From CAVYUC01 sp963783085 (lineage in GTDB: Bacteria; Bacteroidota; Bacteroidia; Bacteroidales; Prolixibacteraceae): a stretch of 64,000 bases of DNA. The DNA lies in NCBI GenBank assembly GCA_963783085.1, contig CAWAMJ010000010.1, positions 310,001 through 374,000 of the forward strand. The letters run 5' to 3'. Within the stretch, counting starts at the first letter, position 1, and each line of letters starts with the position of its first letter. Position numbers and translations under genes: made by a program. This document shows, in pieces, positions 53,289-61,405 of this stretch. Below the pieces are notes generated by a model. That model was not told the origin of the DNA. It searched no databases and was given only the letters and a program-made list of their open reading frames with translations.

Positions 53289-53933
53289 TCAAAAATATTC
53301 TCCCCACCGTTTCAACAAATCTTTCCGGCAGCTTTCAGCAATAAAAGGATTGGTAATTGCTGAATTTACGGCGTCTTTTTGGAATACATCGGTATAAAGC
53401 AGTTCGAACACTTTTTGAATGGAAAGTGAATTTTTCTTTTCTGTTTGGATGAATTTGTCACCGGTCTTTACTTTACCGTTTTTCAGCACTCTCAGGTAAA
53501 CACCGGAAAAACCGGACTCAACAAATTGTTTAACCATTTTCGGATTTCCAAAACGTACGCCAAGTTTGTAACAGGGCTGGCGGGGCTGGGTTGCCTGAAC
53601 TATGGCTTCACCCAACTGAAATGTGTCGCCAATGTTTATTTCTGCCTCGTGCAGCCCTTCCACAGAAAGGTTTTCGCCAAACATTCCCCACGGCATTTCC
53701 AGTTCAGGATAGAATTTCTTCCAGTAGCTTATAATGATCGGTAGAATAAAGCGTAGCAGGCTTTGTCAACCCCACCGTGATGCTTTACGGTCTATTACAT
53801 GGTCATTTGCCACATCTTCAGCACCCAGGAAAATGGGAATGTTCACCGGGTATTTGTAAATGCCGGTTTGTACCTTTTTCCCATTCCATTCAATGGTTTT
53901 GGGTTCGCCAATATTTGTTGATATTACTTTCAT
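53289..53933 (-). pseudogene. MOSC-domain protein with three indels
   Basis: The N-terminal part (MKVISTNIGEPKTIEWNG, DVANDHVIDRK) and the C-terminal part (MPWGMFGENLSVEGLHEAEI, QPRQPCYKLGVRFG with the MOSC cysteine) are in the same frame, but between them the frame holds a TGA and non-family sequence. Family sequence between them is recovered only by removing one G near 53782, one T near 53748 and one C near 53731: HHGGVDKACYA, then YSTDHYK, then YWKKFYPELEMPWG. Three extra bases within about 55 bp restore the frame. Family: sulfur-carrier/ molybdenum-cofactor-sulfurase C-terminal type domain; substrate unknown. Single lesions may be sequencing errors, but three clustered ones suggest decay or local misassembly. 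Confidence 0.8.
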
Positions 53934-54019
53934 GTTTTTACCGCTAAAAACTCTATTCACCAGATGAGCAAAAGTCATCAGAAGAGTTCCGGAAACTGCG
54001 ACTGCGATTGCCAACTGAT

Positions 54020-54778
54020 TCAGGCTATTTTCCGCTCTTTTTTAATGTTTTCGTATGCTTCGTTTACCTTCTGAAATTTTTCGTTGGCTGCTTTTTGAAA
54101 GTCTTCGCCCAGGTGGCTTACCTTGTCGGGGTGGTATTTCATGGCCATCCGGCGGTATGCTTTTTTCACTTCGTCGTTGTTTGCAGCAGGTTCAATTTCA
54201 AGGATTTTATAATCGGCGTGGGTATCGCGCACAAACATGGCTTGAATCGACTGATAATCGGAACTGCCAATTCCCATTTGTGTGGCAATTTGTTCAATCA
54301 AACGCTTCTCTGTTGGATCAACAAGTCCGTCGGCCTGGGCAATTCCAAACAAAAAATGCAGCAATTGCAACCGCGCCGAGTAGTTCATATTTTGCTGAAT
54401 TTGCCGGCATACTTCGTTCACCGGTATACTTTGGTTCAGAATATCGCGCAACATTCGCACAGCCTCCACAGAAGATGCTTCGCCAAAATTCTGCACCATA
54501 AATTTTTTCACATAATCAAGTTCCGATTTCAACACCCTGCCATCGGCTTTCATTACCGCTGCAACCAATACCAGAAGGCTCATCACATAACCTCCGGTGG
54601 TGGTACGGCCGGAATATCCGGACGGACGTCCCTGATAATAACCTGGTCCCTGGCCCGTTTGAATTTCAGTGGTCGTTCCGTCTACAATCGATCCTACAAT
54701 AAATCCGACGATTGCTCCAATCGGTCCGCCCACGGCCCAGCCAAGTCCTCCTCCTACCCATTTACCAAATTTTGCCAT
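54020..54778 (-). CDS. TerB/DnaJ-domain co-chaperone (DjlA-like)
   Basis: A 252-residue protein. A short glycine-rich hydrophobic segment (VGGGLGWAVGGPIGAIVGF, about 8-26) may enter the membrane. A TerB-like helical domain follows (SLLVLVAAVMKADGRVLKSE, about 67-170), then a C-terminal J-domain with the HPD triad (MAMKYHPDKVSHLGED, about 213-228). The J-domain sits at the C-terminus and is preceded by TerB, as in DjlA. It would recruit DnaK to membrane-associated substrates. It overlaps coaE by 17 bases and is therefore likely co-translated. Confidence 0.9.
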   Translation of the reverse strand: MAKFGKWVGGGLGWAVGGPIGAIVGFIVGSIVDGTTTEIQTGQGPGYYQGRPSGYSGRTTTGGYVMSLLVLVAAVMKADGRVLKSELDYVKKFMVQNFGEASSVEAVRMLRDILNQSIPVNEVCRQIQQNMNYSARLQLLHFLFGIAQADGLVDPTEKRLIEQIATQMGIGSSDYQSIQAMFVRDTHADYKILEIEPAANNDEVKKAYRRMAMKYHPDKVSHLGEDFQKAANEKFQKVNEAYENIKKERKIA

Positions 54779-55361
54779 AGTCTTTCAATCTTTTATCAAT
54801 TTCAATAATCTTTGGAAGTATTAAATTTTTATTATCGTTGTTCAAAATAACATCTGCCAGTTTTTGCTTTTTTTCATCAGGCCACTGCTGGTTCATCCTT
54901 TCCCGGATTTGTTCTGCACTTAGACCGTCCCGTTTCATCACCCGTTCAATTCGCTGGAATTCACGGGCAGTAACTAAAATTGTAAAATCCATTAATTTAT
55001 TGAAACCGCTCTCGAATAAAATTGCTGCTTCATGAATGATGTACGTTGCCTCCTGTTTTTGCAGCCAGCGCTGGAATTCTTTTTCCACTGCCGGATGAAT
55101 CAGTGCGTTTACTTTTGCGAGCTGAATTTCATCGTTAAATATGATGCCGGCAAGCTTTTTTCGGTCAATGTTTCCATCTGGGTTGCAAATTTCCTCTCCG
55201 TACAAATGAATGATTCGTGATTTTAATTCCCCGTCGGTATCCAGGAGTTTTTTACCTTCAATATCCGCCTCAAACACCGGAGCTCCCAGTAACCGAAAAA
55301 CTTTGCAAACTGTTGATTTGCCACTTCCAATCCCTCCTGTTATTCCAACTTTCATCGGCAT
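54762..55361 (-). CDS. coaE: Dephospho-CoA kinase
   Basis: Last step of CoA synthesis: phosphorylates the 3'-hydroxyl of dephospho-CoA. The 199-residue protein has the P-loop GITGGIGSGKS (residues 6-16), the adjacent VFEADIEGKKLLD, and the lid/binding motifs IIHEAAILFESGF and RDGLSAEQIRERMNQQWP. Length is normal. It sits 3 bases downstream of the YbbR gene, a linkage repeatedly seen in Bacteroidota (YbbR-CoaE). The 5'-most ATG is at 55361; an in-frame Met at residue 3 is an alternative. Confidence 0.95.
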   Translation of the reverse strand: MPMKVGITGGIGSGKSTVCKVFRLLGAPVFEADIEGKKLLDTDGELKSRIIHLYGEEICNPDGNIDRKKLAGIIFNDEIQLAKVNALIHPAVEKEFQRWLQKQEATYIIHEAAILFESGFNKLMDFTILVTAREFQRIERVMKRDGLSAEQIRERMNQQWPDEKKQKLADVILNNDNKNLILPKIIEIDKRLKDYGKIW

Positions 55362-55364
55362 AAA

Positions 55365-56360
55365 TCAATCTTTTTCAATCAGGTATTCAACGTTTGGCGG
55401 CGTCACCCTCAGCATTTGAATAAAATCCGGTTGTTGTTCCACATTCACTTCTATGGTTTCGTTATTTTTTATGGAATCATAATCGGCATAAACCGAAAAA
55501 TCGGATGCTTTAATACTTTCATAATCACTGAGACCTACTAAAAATGAAACACTTACTTCCGAGGGAAACAATTTCAAATCAATATCATCGGGTTTATTTC
55601 TCACAGCCACCGGAATCTTAAATTCTTTTTCGGTGAACCGTTCTACGGGAATTCTCATGGTTACTTTTTCAGGGTCGACTGTTGTTTTATCCGGATTGGA
55701 CAAATTTACAATTCGTTGTACCTCGGCATCCATCCCTTCAAATTTCCGGTTCTTTGTTTTTACTTCGAAAATGGTGTCGATAATTGCAGCCGGGCCTGTT
55801 ATGTCCACACTGTCAGGTTTTACGGAAACGCTACCATTCAAAAAGAACTGGGGCTTAAACTGAAGGTCGACATCGGCAACCACTTCAACTTTTTTTGTTT
55901 GCAGGCTGTCGAACACAAACGTTATTGTTTTCGGCGTGACGTCGGTTACCGAAATTTCGCTGCTAACCTGTTCCGAAATCCTGCGCACCAAATCATCGGT
56001 TTGAATTTCCACTGTGGTACCAGCCATTTCGTTGGTTTTGGCAATTGAGTTCAAATTTAAAACAACCGGTGAAACCGAAATGGAAAGTTTATGACGTAAC
56101 AATGTGAATCCATGTGCGTTAACTTTCAGGTTTAGCTTTTGCGGCGGTTCGTTCACCAAAAAAAGGTTCTGCGGCGGATTGGTATATTTTACGGCGTAAG
56201 AAATAGTGGTAGTATAATCTTTACTTAACGCATTTAAAAACCATAACGCAGTGGCAATCAACAGGCAAACGATAAAAACAAATATGCGTCTGTCGTTCCT
56301 GAGCCGCTCCAGCCGAAAAAAACCGATTATTTCTTTTAACTTGTCGTTCATGGTGTTCAA
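55365..56360 (-). CDS. YbbR-domain (CdaR-like) membrane-anchored protein
   Basis: A 331-residue protein with a cytoplasmic N-terminus, one membrane helix (about 26-45, VFIVCLLIATALWFLNAL), and an extracytoplasmic part made of repeated YbbR beta-domains (segments such as SVSVKPDSVDITGPAAIID and KEFKIPVAVRNKPDD recur in comparable positions). In Firmicutes YbbR (CdaR) controls the diadenylate cyclase CdaA; here no cdaA gene is adjacent. Co-transcription with coaE is supported by the 3-base gap. Confidence 0.87.
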   Translation of the reverse strand: MNTMNDKLKEIIGFFRLERLRNDRRIFVFIVCLLIATALWFLNALSKDYTTTISYAVKYTNPPQNLFLVNEPPQKLNLKVNAHGFTLLRHKLSISVSPVVLNLNSIAKTNEMAGTTVEIQTDDLVRRISEQVSSEISVTDVTPKTITFVFDSLQTKKVEVVADVDLQFKPQFFLNGSVSVKPDSVDITGPAAIIDTIFEVKTKNRKFEGMDAEVQRIVNLSNPDKTTVDPEKVTMRIPVERFTEKEFKIPVAVRNKPDDIDLKLFPSEVSVSFLVGLSDYESIKASDFSVYADYDSIKNNETIEVNVEQQPDFIQMLRVTPPNVEYLIEKD

Positions 56361-56505
56361 ACCTTCGCAAAATTAACGAAATATGCCAAACCCTGATGAA
56401 TTCAGCCCAAGAAATAACAACAGCAGTCCGGGCCGGTTTTTTTTTGATATACGGTAATACACTTTGTTTATTTCTCTGCATCGCTAAAACATCAATACAA
56501 TCCGG

Positions 56506-56652
56506 ATGAAGTATATTACAGGAGTTTTGTTCGTGACGGCAATTTTGTTTTCAAGCTTCAGGATGGCTCCCGAAATTATCAGTTTAATCTGCTTTTTACA
56601 ATTCCGATTCATAACGATTTCCCGTTCTGAGTTAAGCCCAAAAACGGATTAG
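56506..56652 (+). CDS. Doubtful small hydrophobic ORF
   Basis: A 48-codon frame, starting MKYITGVLFVTAILFSSF, so its first half could be a membrane helix or signal sequence. No homologue is recognised, there is no strong ribosome-binding site, and it could be a remnant or chance frame. Confidence 0.2.
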   Translation: MKYITGVLFVTAILFSSFRMAPEIISLICFLQFRFITISRSELSPKTD

Positions 56653-56723
56653 CCGGAATTACAGCGTAGTCATAATCCCTTAAAAATCAGTGGTGCGCAA
56701 TTTCAGATGGCTATCTAAATGTT

Positions 56724-56948
56724 GGGTGTACGACAAATTCCATATTTTTATGCGCTTTCGGAAAAGCGGATCTTTTACACCGTTGCTTCAGCCCGGTGAA
56801 CAGAGATATCAAAAGCAAAAGGGCTTTAGCCATTAAGAGAATTAAATGCTAAAGCCGAAAAAGACTCTGAAAAGGTTAAACACCGGGCTAAAGCGCCGGT
56901 GTAAAAAATGTTTGTTCGATGGTTTATCGTGGAATTTGTCGTACACCC
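56724..56948. mobile_element. MITE-like element with perfect TIRs and 8-bp target duplication
   Basis: A 225-bp non-coding element bounded by perfect 19-base inverted repeats, GGGTGTACGACAAATTCCA (56724-56742) and TGGAATTTGTCGTACACCC (56930-56948). The 8-base sequence TAAATGTT flanks it on both sides (56716-56723 and 56949-56956), which is a target-site duplication. Inside is a second inverted pair (TTTTACACCG...CCCGGTG near 56770-56800 and CACCGGGC...CGGTGTAAAA near 56881-56906) and an inner GGCTTTAGC/GCTAAAGCC stem. No transposase frame exists, so it is a non-autonomous element. An 8-bp duplication with GG-starting ends would suit an ISL3-like transposase, but that is only a guess. Confidence 0.9.
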
Positions 56949-57154
56949 TAAATGTTTAGAATATCCTCATTGTCTTCCATTTCGGAAAGGAGGCAGGGGG
57001 AAGAATAATATAACCGCGCTGGTTTCTGAGCTGGCTTTGCAACCTTCTTCTTTTTTGCTTTGGTTTTTCCGGATGAATCAGGCGCTTTGGAATCTGCTTC
57101 CGTTTGCCCGGATACTTCGTACTTCGCCGGATTTTTGCTAATTTTCCTTTTCAT
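56948..57154 (-). CDS. Small lysine-rich hypothetical protein (68 codons)
   Basis: A basic low-complexity frame (KTKAKKKKVAKPAQKPARL) ending at a TAG formed at the MITE edge. The insertion target duplication AACATTTA precedes the stop; without the element the same frame would also close with TAG, so the insertion is silent for the protein. No homologue is recognised. It may be a small nucleic-acid-binding protein or a non-coding region. Confidence 0.3.
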   Translation of the reverse strand: MKRKISKNPAKYEVSGQTEADSKAPDSSGKTKAKKKKVAKPAQKPARLYYSSPCLLSEMEDNEDILNI

Positions 57155-57296
57155 CTTTTATTTTTTTGATTTCAGCTCTATCGTTAATACAATTTTGATG
57201 GGCATGTTGTTGACTTTTCCCGGGATTTTATTCCCTTCGGGAAATTCCTGCTGCTTGATTTACTTTTCAAGAATAATACAAAGTTAACAAATATCC

Positions 57297-57324
57297 TATA
57301 AAAAGACATCGACATCTTTTTATA
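57297..57324. promoter_or_regulatory. Perfect palindrome upstream of the cupin-Rrf2 operon
   Basis: TATAAAAAGA (57297-57306) and TCTTTTTATA (57315-57324) flank an 8-base centre containing CATCGACA. It lies about 48 bases upstream of the cupin ATG and is a candidate operator for the downstream Rrf2 protein (inference). Confidence 0.55.
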
Positions 57325-57372
57325 AAAAAATTTATACCTTTACGCCCTCACAAACAAAAAATAATATACAAG

Positions 57373-57669
57373 ATGAATACGCAGAATATACCAAAATTAG
57401 TAACAGTTAAAACCGGAGGTTCATTCAAAATACATGAGGTGACCGGCCAGGCAGGAATGAAAATGCCATTACATTACAGTACCCGGGAAGCAGTTGTTAT
57501 TGTGCAGAAAGGAAGTGCCATTCTCCATATCGGCGAACAGGAAATTCATCTGGCAGTGAATGATTCATATATAATTCCCGCGCATAAAAACCATAGCCTG
57601 GCGCTTGAAACGGAATTCAAATCGCTCGTGGTTATGGCCCGGGATTCGGATATTGAATTTGTAAAATGA
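57373..57669 (+). CDS. Cupin-domain protein
   Basis: A 98-residue single-cupin protein with two beta-strand motifs: HYSTREAVVIVQKGSAILHIG (about 34-54) and YIIPAHKNHSLA (about 65-76). Histidines at both motifs could bind a metal. It has no signal peptide. It is separated from the Rrf2 gene by 27 bases and from the palindromic operator by about 48, so it is the first gene of the nitrite/NO-linked island. It may sense or protect against a reactive nitrogen product; this is inference from position. Confidence 0.8.
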   Translation: MNTQNIPKLVTVKTGGSFKIHEVTGQAGMKMPLHYSTREAVVIVQKGSAILHIGEQEIHLAVNDSYIIPAHKNHSLALETEFKSLVVMARDSDIEFVK

Positions 57670-57696
57670 CCGGATTAAAAACTTAACGTTTTCACA

Positions 57697-58140
57697 ATGC
57701 TGGGAAAAACAACAGAATATGCCATCAGGTCCCTGGTATACATTTACCTTAAAAACACAGATGGGGAAAGGCCGGGGTTCAAGGAAATTGCAAAGAATAT
57801 TGGTTCGCCGGAAGGTTTTACCGGTAAAGTCCTTCAACAGATTACCAGGGCCGGATTGGTATCCTCGATGAAAGGCCGCGGAGGTGGTTTTTTCTTCGAT
57901 AACCTGGAAAAACCTTTGACTTTGTTCGAGGTCATGCAGATGACAGAGGGTCAGGAATTTTTTTCAAAATGCGGGTTTGGCCTGCAATCGTGCGATGAAA
58001 ACAATCCATGTCCCATACACGATGATTATGCCGGAGTAAGAGATGCCTTCTATCAACTGATGAACAGGCAAACCATACAATCGATGGCCTCGAAAATCAT
58101 CCAAAACAAAGCGGTGTTGAGCAGACTGAAAATAGAATGA
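57697..58140 (+). CDS. Rrf2-family regulator with three-cysteine cluster motif
   Basis: A 147-residue Rrf2-family winged-helix repressor. It starts KTTEYAIRSLVYIYL with the wHTH recognition region about 35-60 (GSPEGFTGKVLQQITRAGLV, wing GRGGG). Three cysteines, Cys92, Cys99 and Cys105 (FSKCGFGLQSCDENNPCP), match the C-x6-C-x5-C Fe-S ligand pattern seen in NsrR/IscR-type members. A nitric oxide or oxidative signal is likely (NsrR-like), consistent with the nirK gene beginning 46 bases downstream. Confidence 0.88.
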   Translation: MLGKTTEYAIRSLVYIYLKNTDGERPGFKEIAKNIGSPEGFTGKVLQQITRAGLVSSMKGRGGGFFFDNLEKPLTLFEVMQMTEGQEFFSKCGFGLQSCDENNPCPIHDDYAGVRDAFYQLMNRQTIQSMASKIIQNKAVLSRLKIE

Positions 58141-58185
58141 AAACCATGAAACCAGAAAAAGAATAAGACAGAAAAGCAATAAAAG

Positions 58186-59310
58186 ATGAAGAAAACAAAA
58201 ATAATCAACACAATATTATTTCTTATTTTAGGATGTGTAATCACATCCTGTAATCAATCATCGAAAAATCCGGGGGAATCTGTTTTTGCAGAACCTCCGC
58301 ACCTGGATGCGGATAATTTAAAGCATGTCTCGCAGGAAATGGTCGCGCCACCGGCATTACCAGTATTTAATCAGATTGCAAAGGGAGACCCTGAGGTTGT
58401 TGAGGTCACACTTTATGCAGAAGAAAAAAAGATGGAAATCGCTCCCGGTGTAACAACCTGGGCGCTCACTTTCAACGGAACGGTGCCGGGGCCGATGATT
58501 GTAGTTCATCAAAACGACTATGTGCAATTAACTTTGGTGAATGCAGCCACCAACACCATGGTACACAACATTGATTTCCATGCAGGTACCGGGGCGATGG
58601 GAGGCGGCGACGTAAGCCAGGTTGCTCCCGGGCAGCAAGTTACTTTCCGGTTTAAAGCGACAAAGACAGGAGTTTTCGTTTACCATTGCGCCCCCGGCGG
58701 TATAATGGTTCCGTTGCACGTTGTTTCAGGGATGAATGGTGCAATCATGGTGCTTCCGCGGGAGGGGCTGAAAGACGAACTGGGACATCCGGTTCAATTC
58801 GACAAGGCATTCTATATTGCTGAACAGGACTATTATATTCCGAAAGACGAAAATGGAAATTTCAAAGAATATAATTCGCCTGCCGAGGGATTTCCGGATT
58901 TAATCAAATCCATGAAAACACTTGTTCCCACGCATCTTTTATTCAATGGTAAAATGAATGCCTTGACCGGCAACAATGCCGTAAAAGCAAAAGTTGGGGA
59001 AAAGGTGCTGTTTATCACCTCACAGGCAAACCGCGACACGCGTATCCATCTCATTGGCGGCCACGCCGACCTCGTCTGGCTGGGAGGCTCGTTTAACGAT
59101 GCACCGGCAACAAATTATGAATCATGGCCGGTTGTGGGCGGATCGGCAGTTGCAGCGATGTACCAGTTCCGGCAACCCGGAACGTATGCTTTACTGAATC
59201 ATAATCTGATTGAGGCATTTGCCTTTGGTGCCATGGCTCAAATTAAGGTAGAAGGCGACTGGAACGATGATTTGATGAAGCAGGTTAGCGAGGCGGGTCC
59301 GATACAATAA
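58186..59310 (+). CDS. nirK: Copper-containing nitrite reductase (lipoprotein)
   Basis: Reduces nitrite to NO. The 374-residue precursor is a lipoprotein (lipobox around Cys22, ...ITSC). All copper ligands are visible by comparison with the known NirK structure: NTMVHNIDFHAG holds the type 1 His, the catalytic Asp and a type 2 His; VYHCAPGGIMVPLHVVSGM holds a type 2 His, then Cys, His and Met of type 1; TRIHLIGGH holds the second active-site His, and NHNLIEAF the third type 2 His. Two cupredoxin domains are complete. It is outer- or inner-membrane anchored on the periplasmic side. It is directly downstream of the Rrf2 regulator and upstream of nadA and a cytochrome c. Confidence 0.96.
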   Translation: MKKTKIINTILFLILGCVITSCNQSSKNPGESVFAEPPHLDADNLKHVSQEMVAPPALPVFNQIAKGDPEVVEVTLYAEEKKMEIAPGVTTWALTFNGTVPGPMIVVHQNDYVQLTLVNAATNTMVHNIDFHAGTGAMGGGDVSQVAPGQQVTFRFKATKTGVFVYHCAPGGIMVPLHVVSGMNGAIMVLPREGLKDELGHPVQFDKAFYIAEQDYYIPKDENGNFKEYNSPAEGFPDLIKSMKTLVPTHLLFNGKMNALTGNNAVKAKVGEKVLFITSQANRDTRIHLIGGHADLVWLGGSFNDAPATNYESWPVVGGSAVAAMYQFRQPGTYALLNHNLIEAFAFGAMAQIKVEGDWNDDLMKQVSEAGPIQ

Positions 59311-59348
59311 ATGAAAACCATTAAAATCCATTCAAAAAGGAAACGACA

Positions 59349-60335
59349 ATGAAGACAGGTTTCAATCCCGTAAAATTGAAAAGCATGAATAAAAATGATG
59401 TTCTGGTTGATAAGATCAATGCCCTCCGAAAAGAAAAAAACGCGATAATCCTTGCGCATTATTACCAAATCCCGGTGATACAGGAAATCGCCGATTTTGT
59501 TGGCGACAGCCTCGATTTGTCACGAAAATCGGCAGAAACAAATGCGGATATCATTGTGTTTGCAGGGGTGAATTTTATGGCGGAAACAGCTAAAATACTT
59601 TCACCTCAAAAAAGGGTTTTCATTCCCGATCGGAATGCGGGTTGCTCGCTTGCCGAATCATGCCCCGCCGAAGATTTTAAAGAGTTTAGGGAAAAATATC
59701 CCGACCATCTGGTTGTTGCCTATGTCAACACAACAGCGGAGATTAAGGCCATGACCGATATTACGTGCACTTCCACAAATGCTGTCCAAATCATCGAGAG
59801 TATTCCGAAAGGGCAGAAAATCATTTTTGCTCCCGACCGGAACCTGGGCAACTACCTGAACAGCATCACCGGGAGAAACATGTTGCTTTGGAACGGCGCC
59901 TGCCATGTGCACGAAGAGTTTTCGCTGGAAAAAATGCTGGCTATAAAACAGGATTATCCAAACGCCAGGTTAATTGCACATCCCGAGTGCCAAAAGCCGG
60001 TTGTGATTGCCGCCGATTTTGTCGGTTCTACTTCTGCTTTGCTGCGCTTTACGGAAACGGATCCCGGGAATGAATACATTGTGGCTACCGAATCGGGTAT
60101 CCTCCATCAAATGCGGAAACAGAATCCGCACAAAACTTTCATCCCGGCGCCTCCAATCGATTCTACCTGTGGTTGCAGCGATTGCCGGTTTATGAAACTG
60201 CACGACCTGCAAAAAATTTACGACAGCCTGAATGAAGAGAAATTCGAAATAAATCTGGATACGGAAATCATGGAAAGAGCAAGAAAACCGATTAAGAAGA
60301 TGCTCGAACTGTCTGAGATGGCCACAGCCCGGTAA
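59349..60335 (+). CDS. nadA: Quinolinate synthase A
   Basis: Condenses iminoaspartate and dihydroxyacetone phosphate in NAD biosynthesis. The 328-residue protein has AIILAHYYQIPVIQEIADFVGDS (about 32-54, split here), and DRNAGCSLAESCP (Cys99, Cys105), NGACHVHE (Cys185) and STCGCSDCRFMK (Cys274-Cys279), which include the three [4Fe-4S] ligands. A good ribosome-binding AAAGGAA precedes the ATG. No nadB or nadC is adjacent. It lies between nirK and cytochrome c genes; NadA's exposed Fe-S cluster is a known NO/O2 target, so a copy in this island may be kept under the local NO control (inference). Confidence 0.95.
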   Translation: MKTGFNPVKLKSMNKNDVLVDKINALRKEKNAIILAHYYQIPVIQEIADFVGDSLDLSRKSAETNADIIVFAGVNFMAETAKILSPQKRVFIPDRNAGCSLAESCPAEDFKEFREKYPDHLVVAYVNTTAEIKAMTDITCTSTNAVQIIESIPKGQKIIFAPDRNLGNYLNSITGRNMLLWNGACHVHEEFSLEKMLAIKQDYPNARLIAHPECQKPVVIAADFVGSTSALLRFTETDPGNEYIVATESGILHQMRKQNPHKTFIPAPPIDSTCGCSDCRFMKLHDLQKIYDSLNEEKFEINLDTEIMERARKPIKKMLELSEMATAR

Positions 60336-60370
60336 TTTGTAAACAGAATAAAATAAATTCAAGTTCTATC

Positions 60371-60799
60371 ATGAAAAAAAGAATGATTATCGCAGGTTTT
60401 CTGGCCGTATTTTTGGTCGTCGGAACATCATGCAGCTCACCCGAAAAAGAAAATCAGAATTCCAAAGCTGAATTAACAACCAGTTCAAAAACACCGGCGG
60501 CAACAAAAGAAAACACTCCGACGGTTCCAAAAGCCAACAGCGGAGAAAATCTGTTTAAAAACAATGGTTGTGTTGTTTGCCATCAGTTGAATGGAAAATT
60601 AGTTGGCCCGGCCTTAAAAGATGTGTCTTCGGCGTATAAAAACAACAAAGAAGGTTTAACTGCTTTTTTAAAAGGAAACGGTAAACCCATTGTAGATCCC
60701 GCCCAGGCAGCAGTGATGCAACCACAGATAGCAGTCACCGCTGCCATGTCGGCTGACGATCTGAATAAACTGACAGACTATATTCTTTCAATCAAATAA
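60371..60799 (+). CDS. Lipoprotein c-type cytochrome
   Basis: A 142-residue class I cytochrome c. The lipobox VGTSC (Cys21) anchors it, a Ser/Thr/Pro-rich linker runs to about residue 58, and the heme site CVVCH is at residues 67-71. The axial Met is probably Met116 in AAVMQPQ. One heme only. It follows nadA by 35 bases in the same direction as nirK and is the likely electron donor to the periplasmic nitrite reductase (inference from position). Confidence 0.9.
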   Translation: MKKRMIIAGFLAVFLVVGTSCSSPEKENQNSKAELTTSSKTPAATKENTPTVPKANSGENLFKNNGCVVCHQLNGKLVGPALKDVSSAYKNNKEGLTAFLKGNGKPIVDPAQAAVMQPQIAVTAAMSADDLNKLTDYILSIK

Positions 60800-60808
60800 C
60801 GGGAAATA

Positions 60809-61216
60809 ATGAAAAAAATATACCCACAATTGCTGCCCGTCCTGCTTTTGGTGTTCTCGCTTTTGACGCTGTTTCTGAGTAGTTCCATCCTATTGGATTG
60901 GTTTGGTGTCAGGTCAAAAGAGGGAAACTACGTATTGCTGGTTGTTTGGGCAAACTTTATCTGCAGTTTGCTTTATCTGGCGGCGGTGTACGGCCTGGTT
61001 AAATCGAAACAGTGGCCGCACAAAATCTTAATGATTGCCGTTGCCGTTTTATTCATCGCCTTTGCAGGCCTGTTGGTTCATATCAGTGGTGGCGGTTTAT
61101 ATGAAACCAAAACCATCGGAGCTTTGATATTCAGAATCAGTGTCACACTGGCGTTTACATTTTTTTGCTATCGCCGGTTAAAAAGAAAAAAACAGTCTGT
61201 TGCGCCGTTGTTATAA
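60809..61216 (+). CDS. Small four-helix integral membrane protein
   Basis: A 135-residue protein with about four hydrophobic helices (LLPVLLLVFSLLTLFLSSSI, about 8-27; LVVWANFICSLLYLAAVYGL; ILMIAVAVLFIAFAGLLVHI; FRISVTLAFTFFCYR) and a Lys/Arg-rich end. No conserved motif is recognised. It begins ten bases after the cytochrome c stop and is presumably co-transcribed. A similar small membrane protein next to nirK genes is expected in Bacteroidota but function is unknown. Confidence 0.75.
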   Translation: MKKIYPQLLPVLLLVFSLLTLFLSSSILLDWFGVRSKEGNYVLLVVWANFICSLLYLAAVYGLVKSKQWPHKILMIAVAVLFIAFAGLLVHISGGGLYETKTIGALIFRISVTLAFTFFCYRRLKRKKQSVAPLL

Positions 61217-61400
61217 ATCCCGAAGATACACGCCGGCGTCCATTTGTTGACGCTTAAGGAACTTCGCATACGACAGGCTGATCTGTCAGTATTGATCAAG
61301 CTATCTGATTCCTGTGGCAATTGCCGGAGACAGTCCTGACCTTGTCGCCCGTAGCAGGAGGATTCTCTTCCTTTTCTTTCCGCATTTCGCCATTTGTCGG
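61211..61400 (-). pseudogene. Possible gene remnant downstream of the cupin gene
   Basis: The minus strand between the two opposed genes contains protein-like fragments in different frames: KEKEENPPATGDKVRT and, after stops, QISLSYAKFLKRQQMDAGVY ending in a stop at 61211. They look like parts of one C-terminal region broken by frameshifts. Family not recognised; chance cannot be excluded. Confidence 0.25.
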
Positions 61401-61405
61401 GCCCT

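Larger units (their letters stand above)
56361..57372. other. One-kilobase gap with MITE-like element and two doubtful small frames
   Basis: No standard gene is present. It contains a 48-codon frame at 56506, the MITE-like element at 56724-56948, a 68-codon frame on the minus strand ending at the element's edge, and a palindromic site at 57297-57324 next to the cupin gene. Confidence 0.5.

Noticed and set aside
53289..53933. TGA readthrough (recoding) in the MOSC gene
   Set aside because: Family sequence is recovered only by frameshift corrections on both sides of the stop; simple readthrough gives non-family sequence.
56948..57154. Small lysine-rich frame truncated by the MITE insertion
   Set aside because: Removing the element and one target duplication still gives TAG at the same codon, so the insertion did not truncate it.
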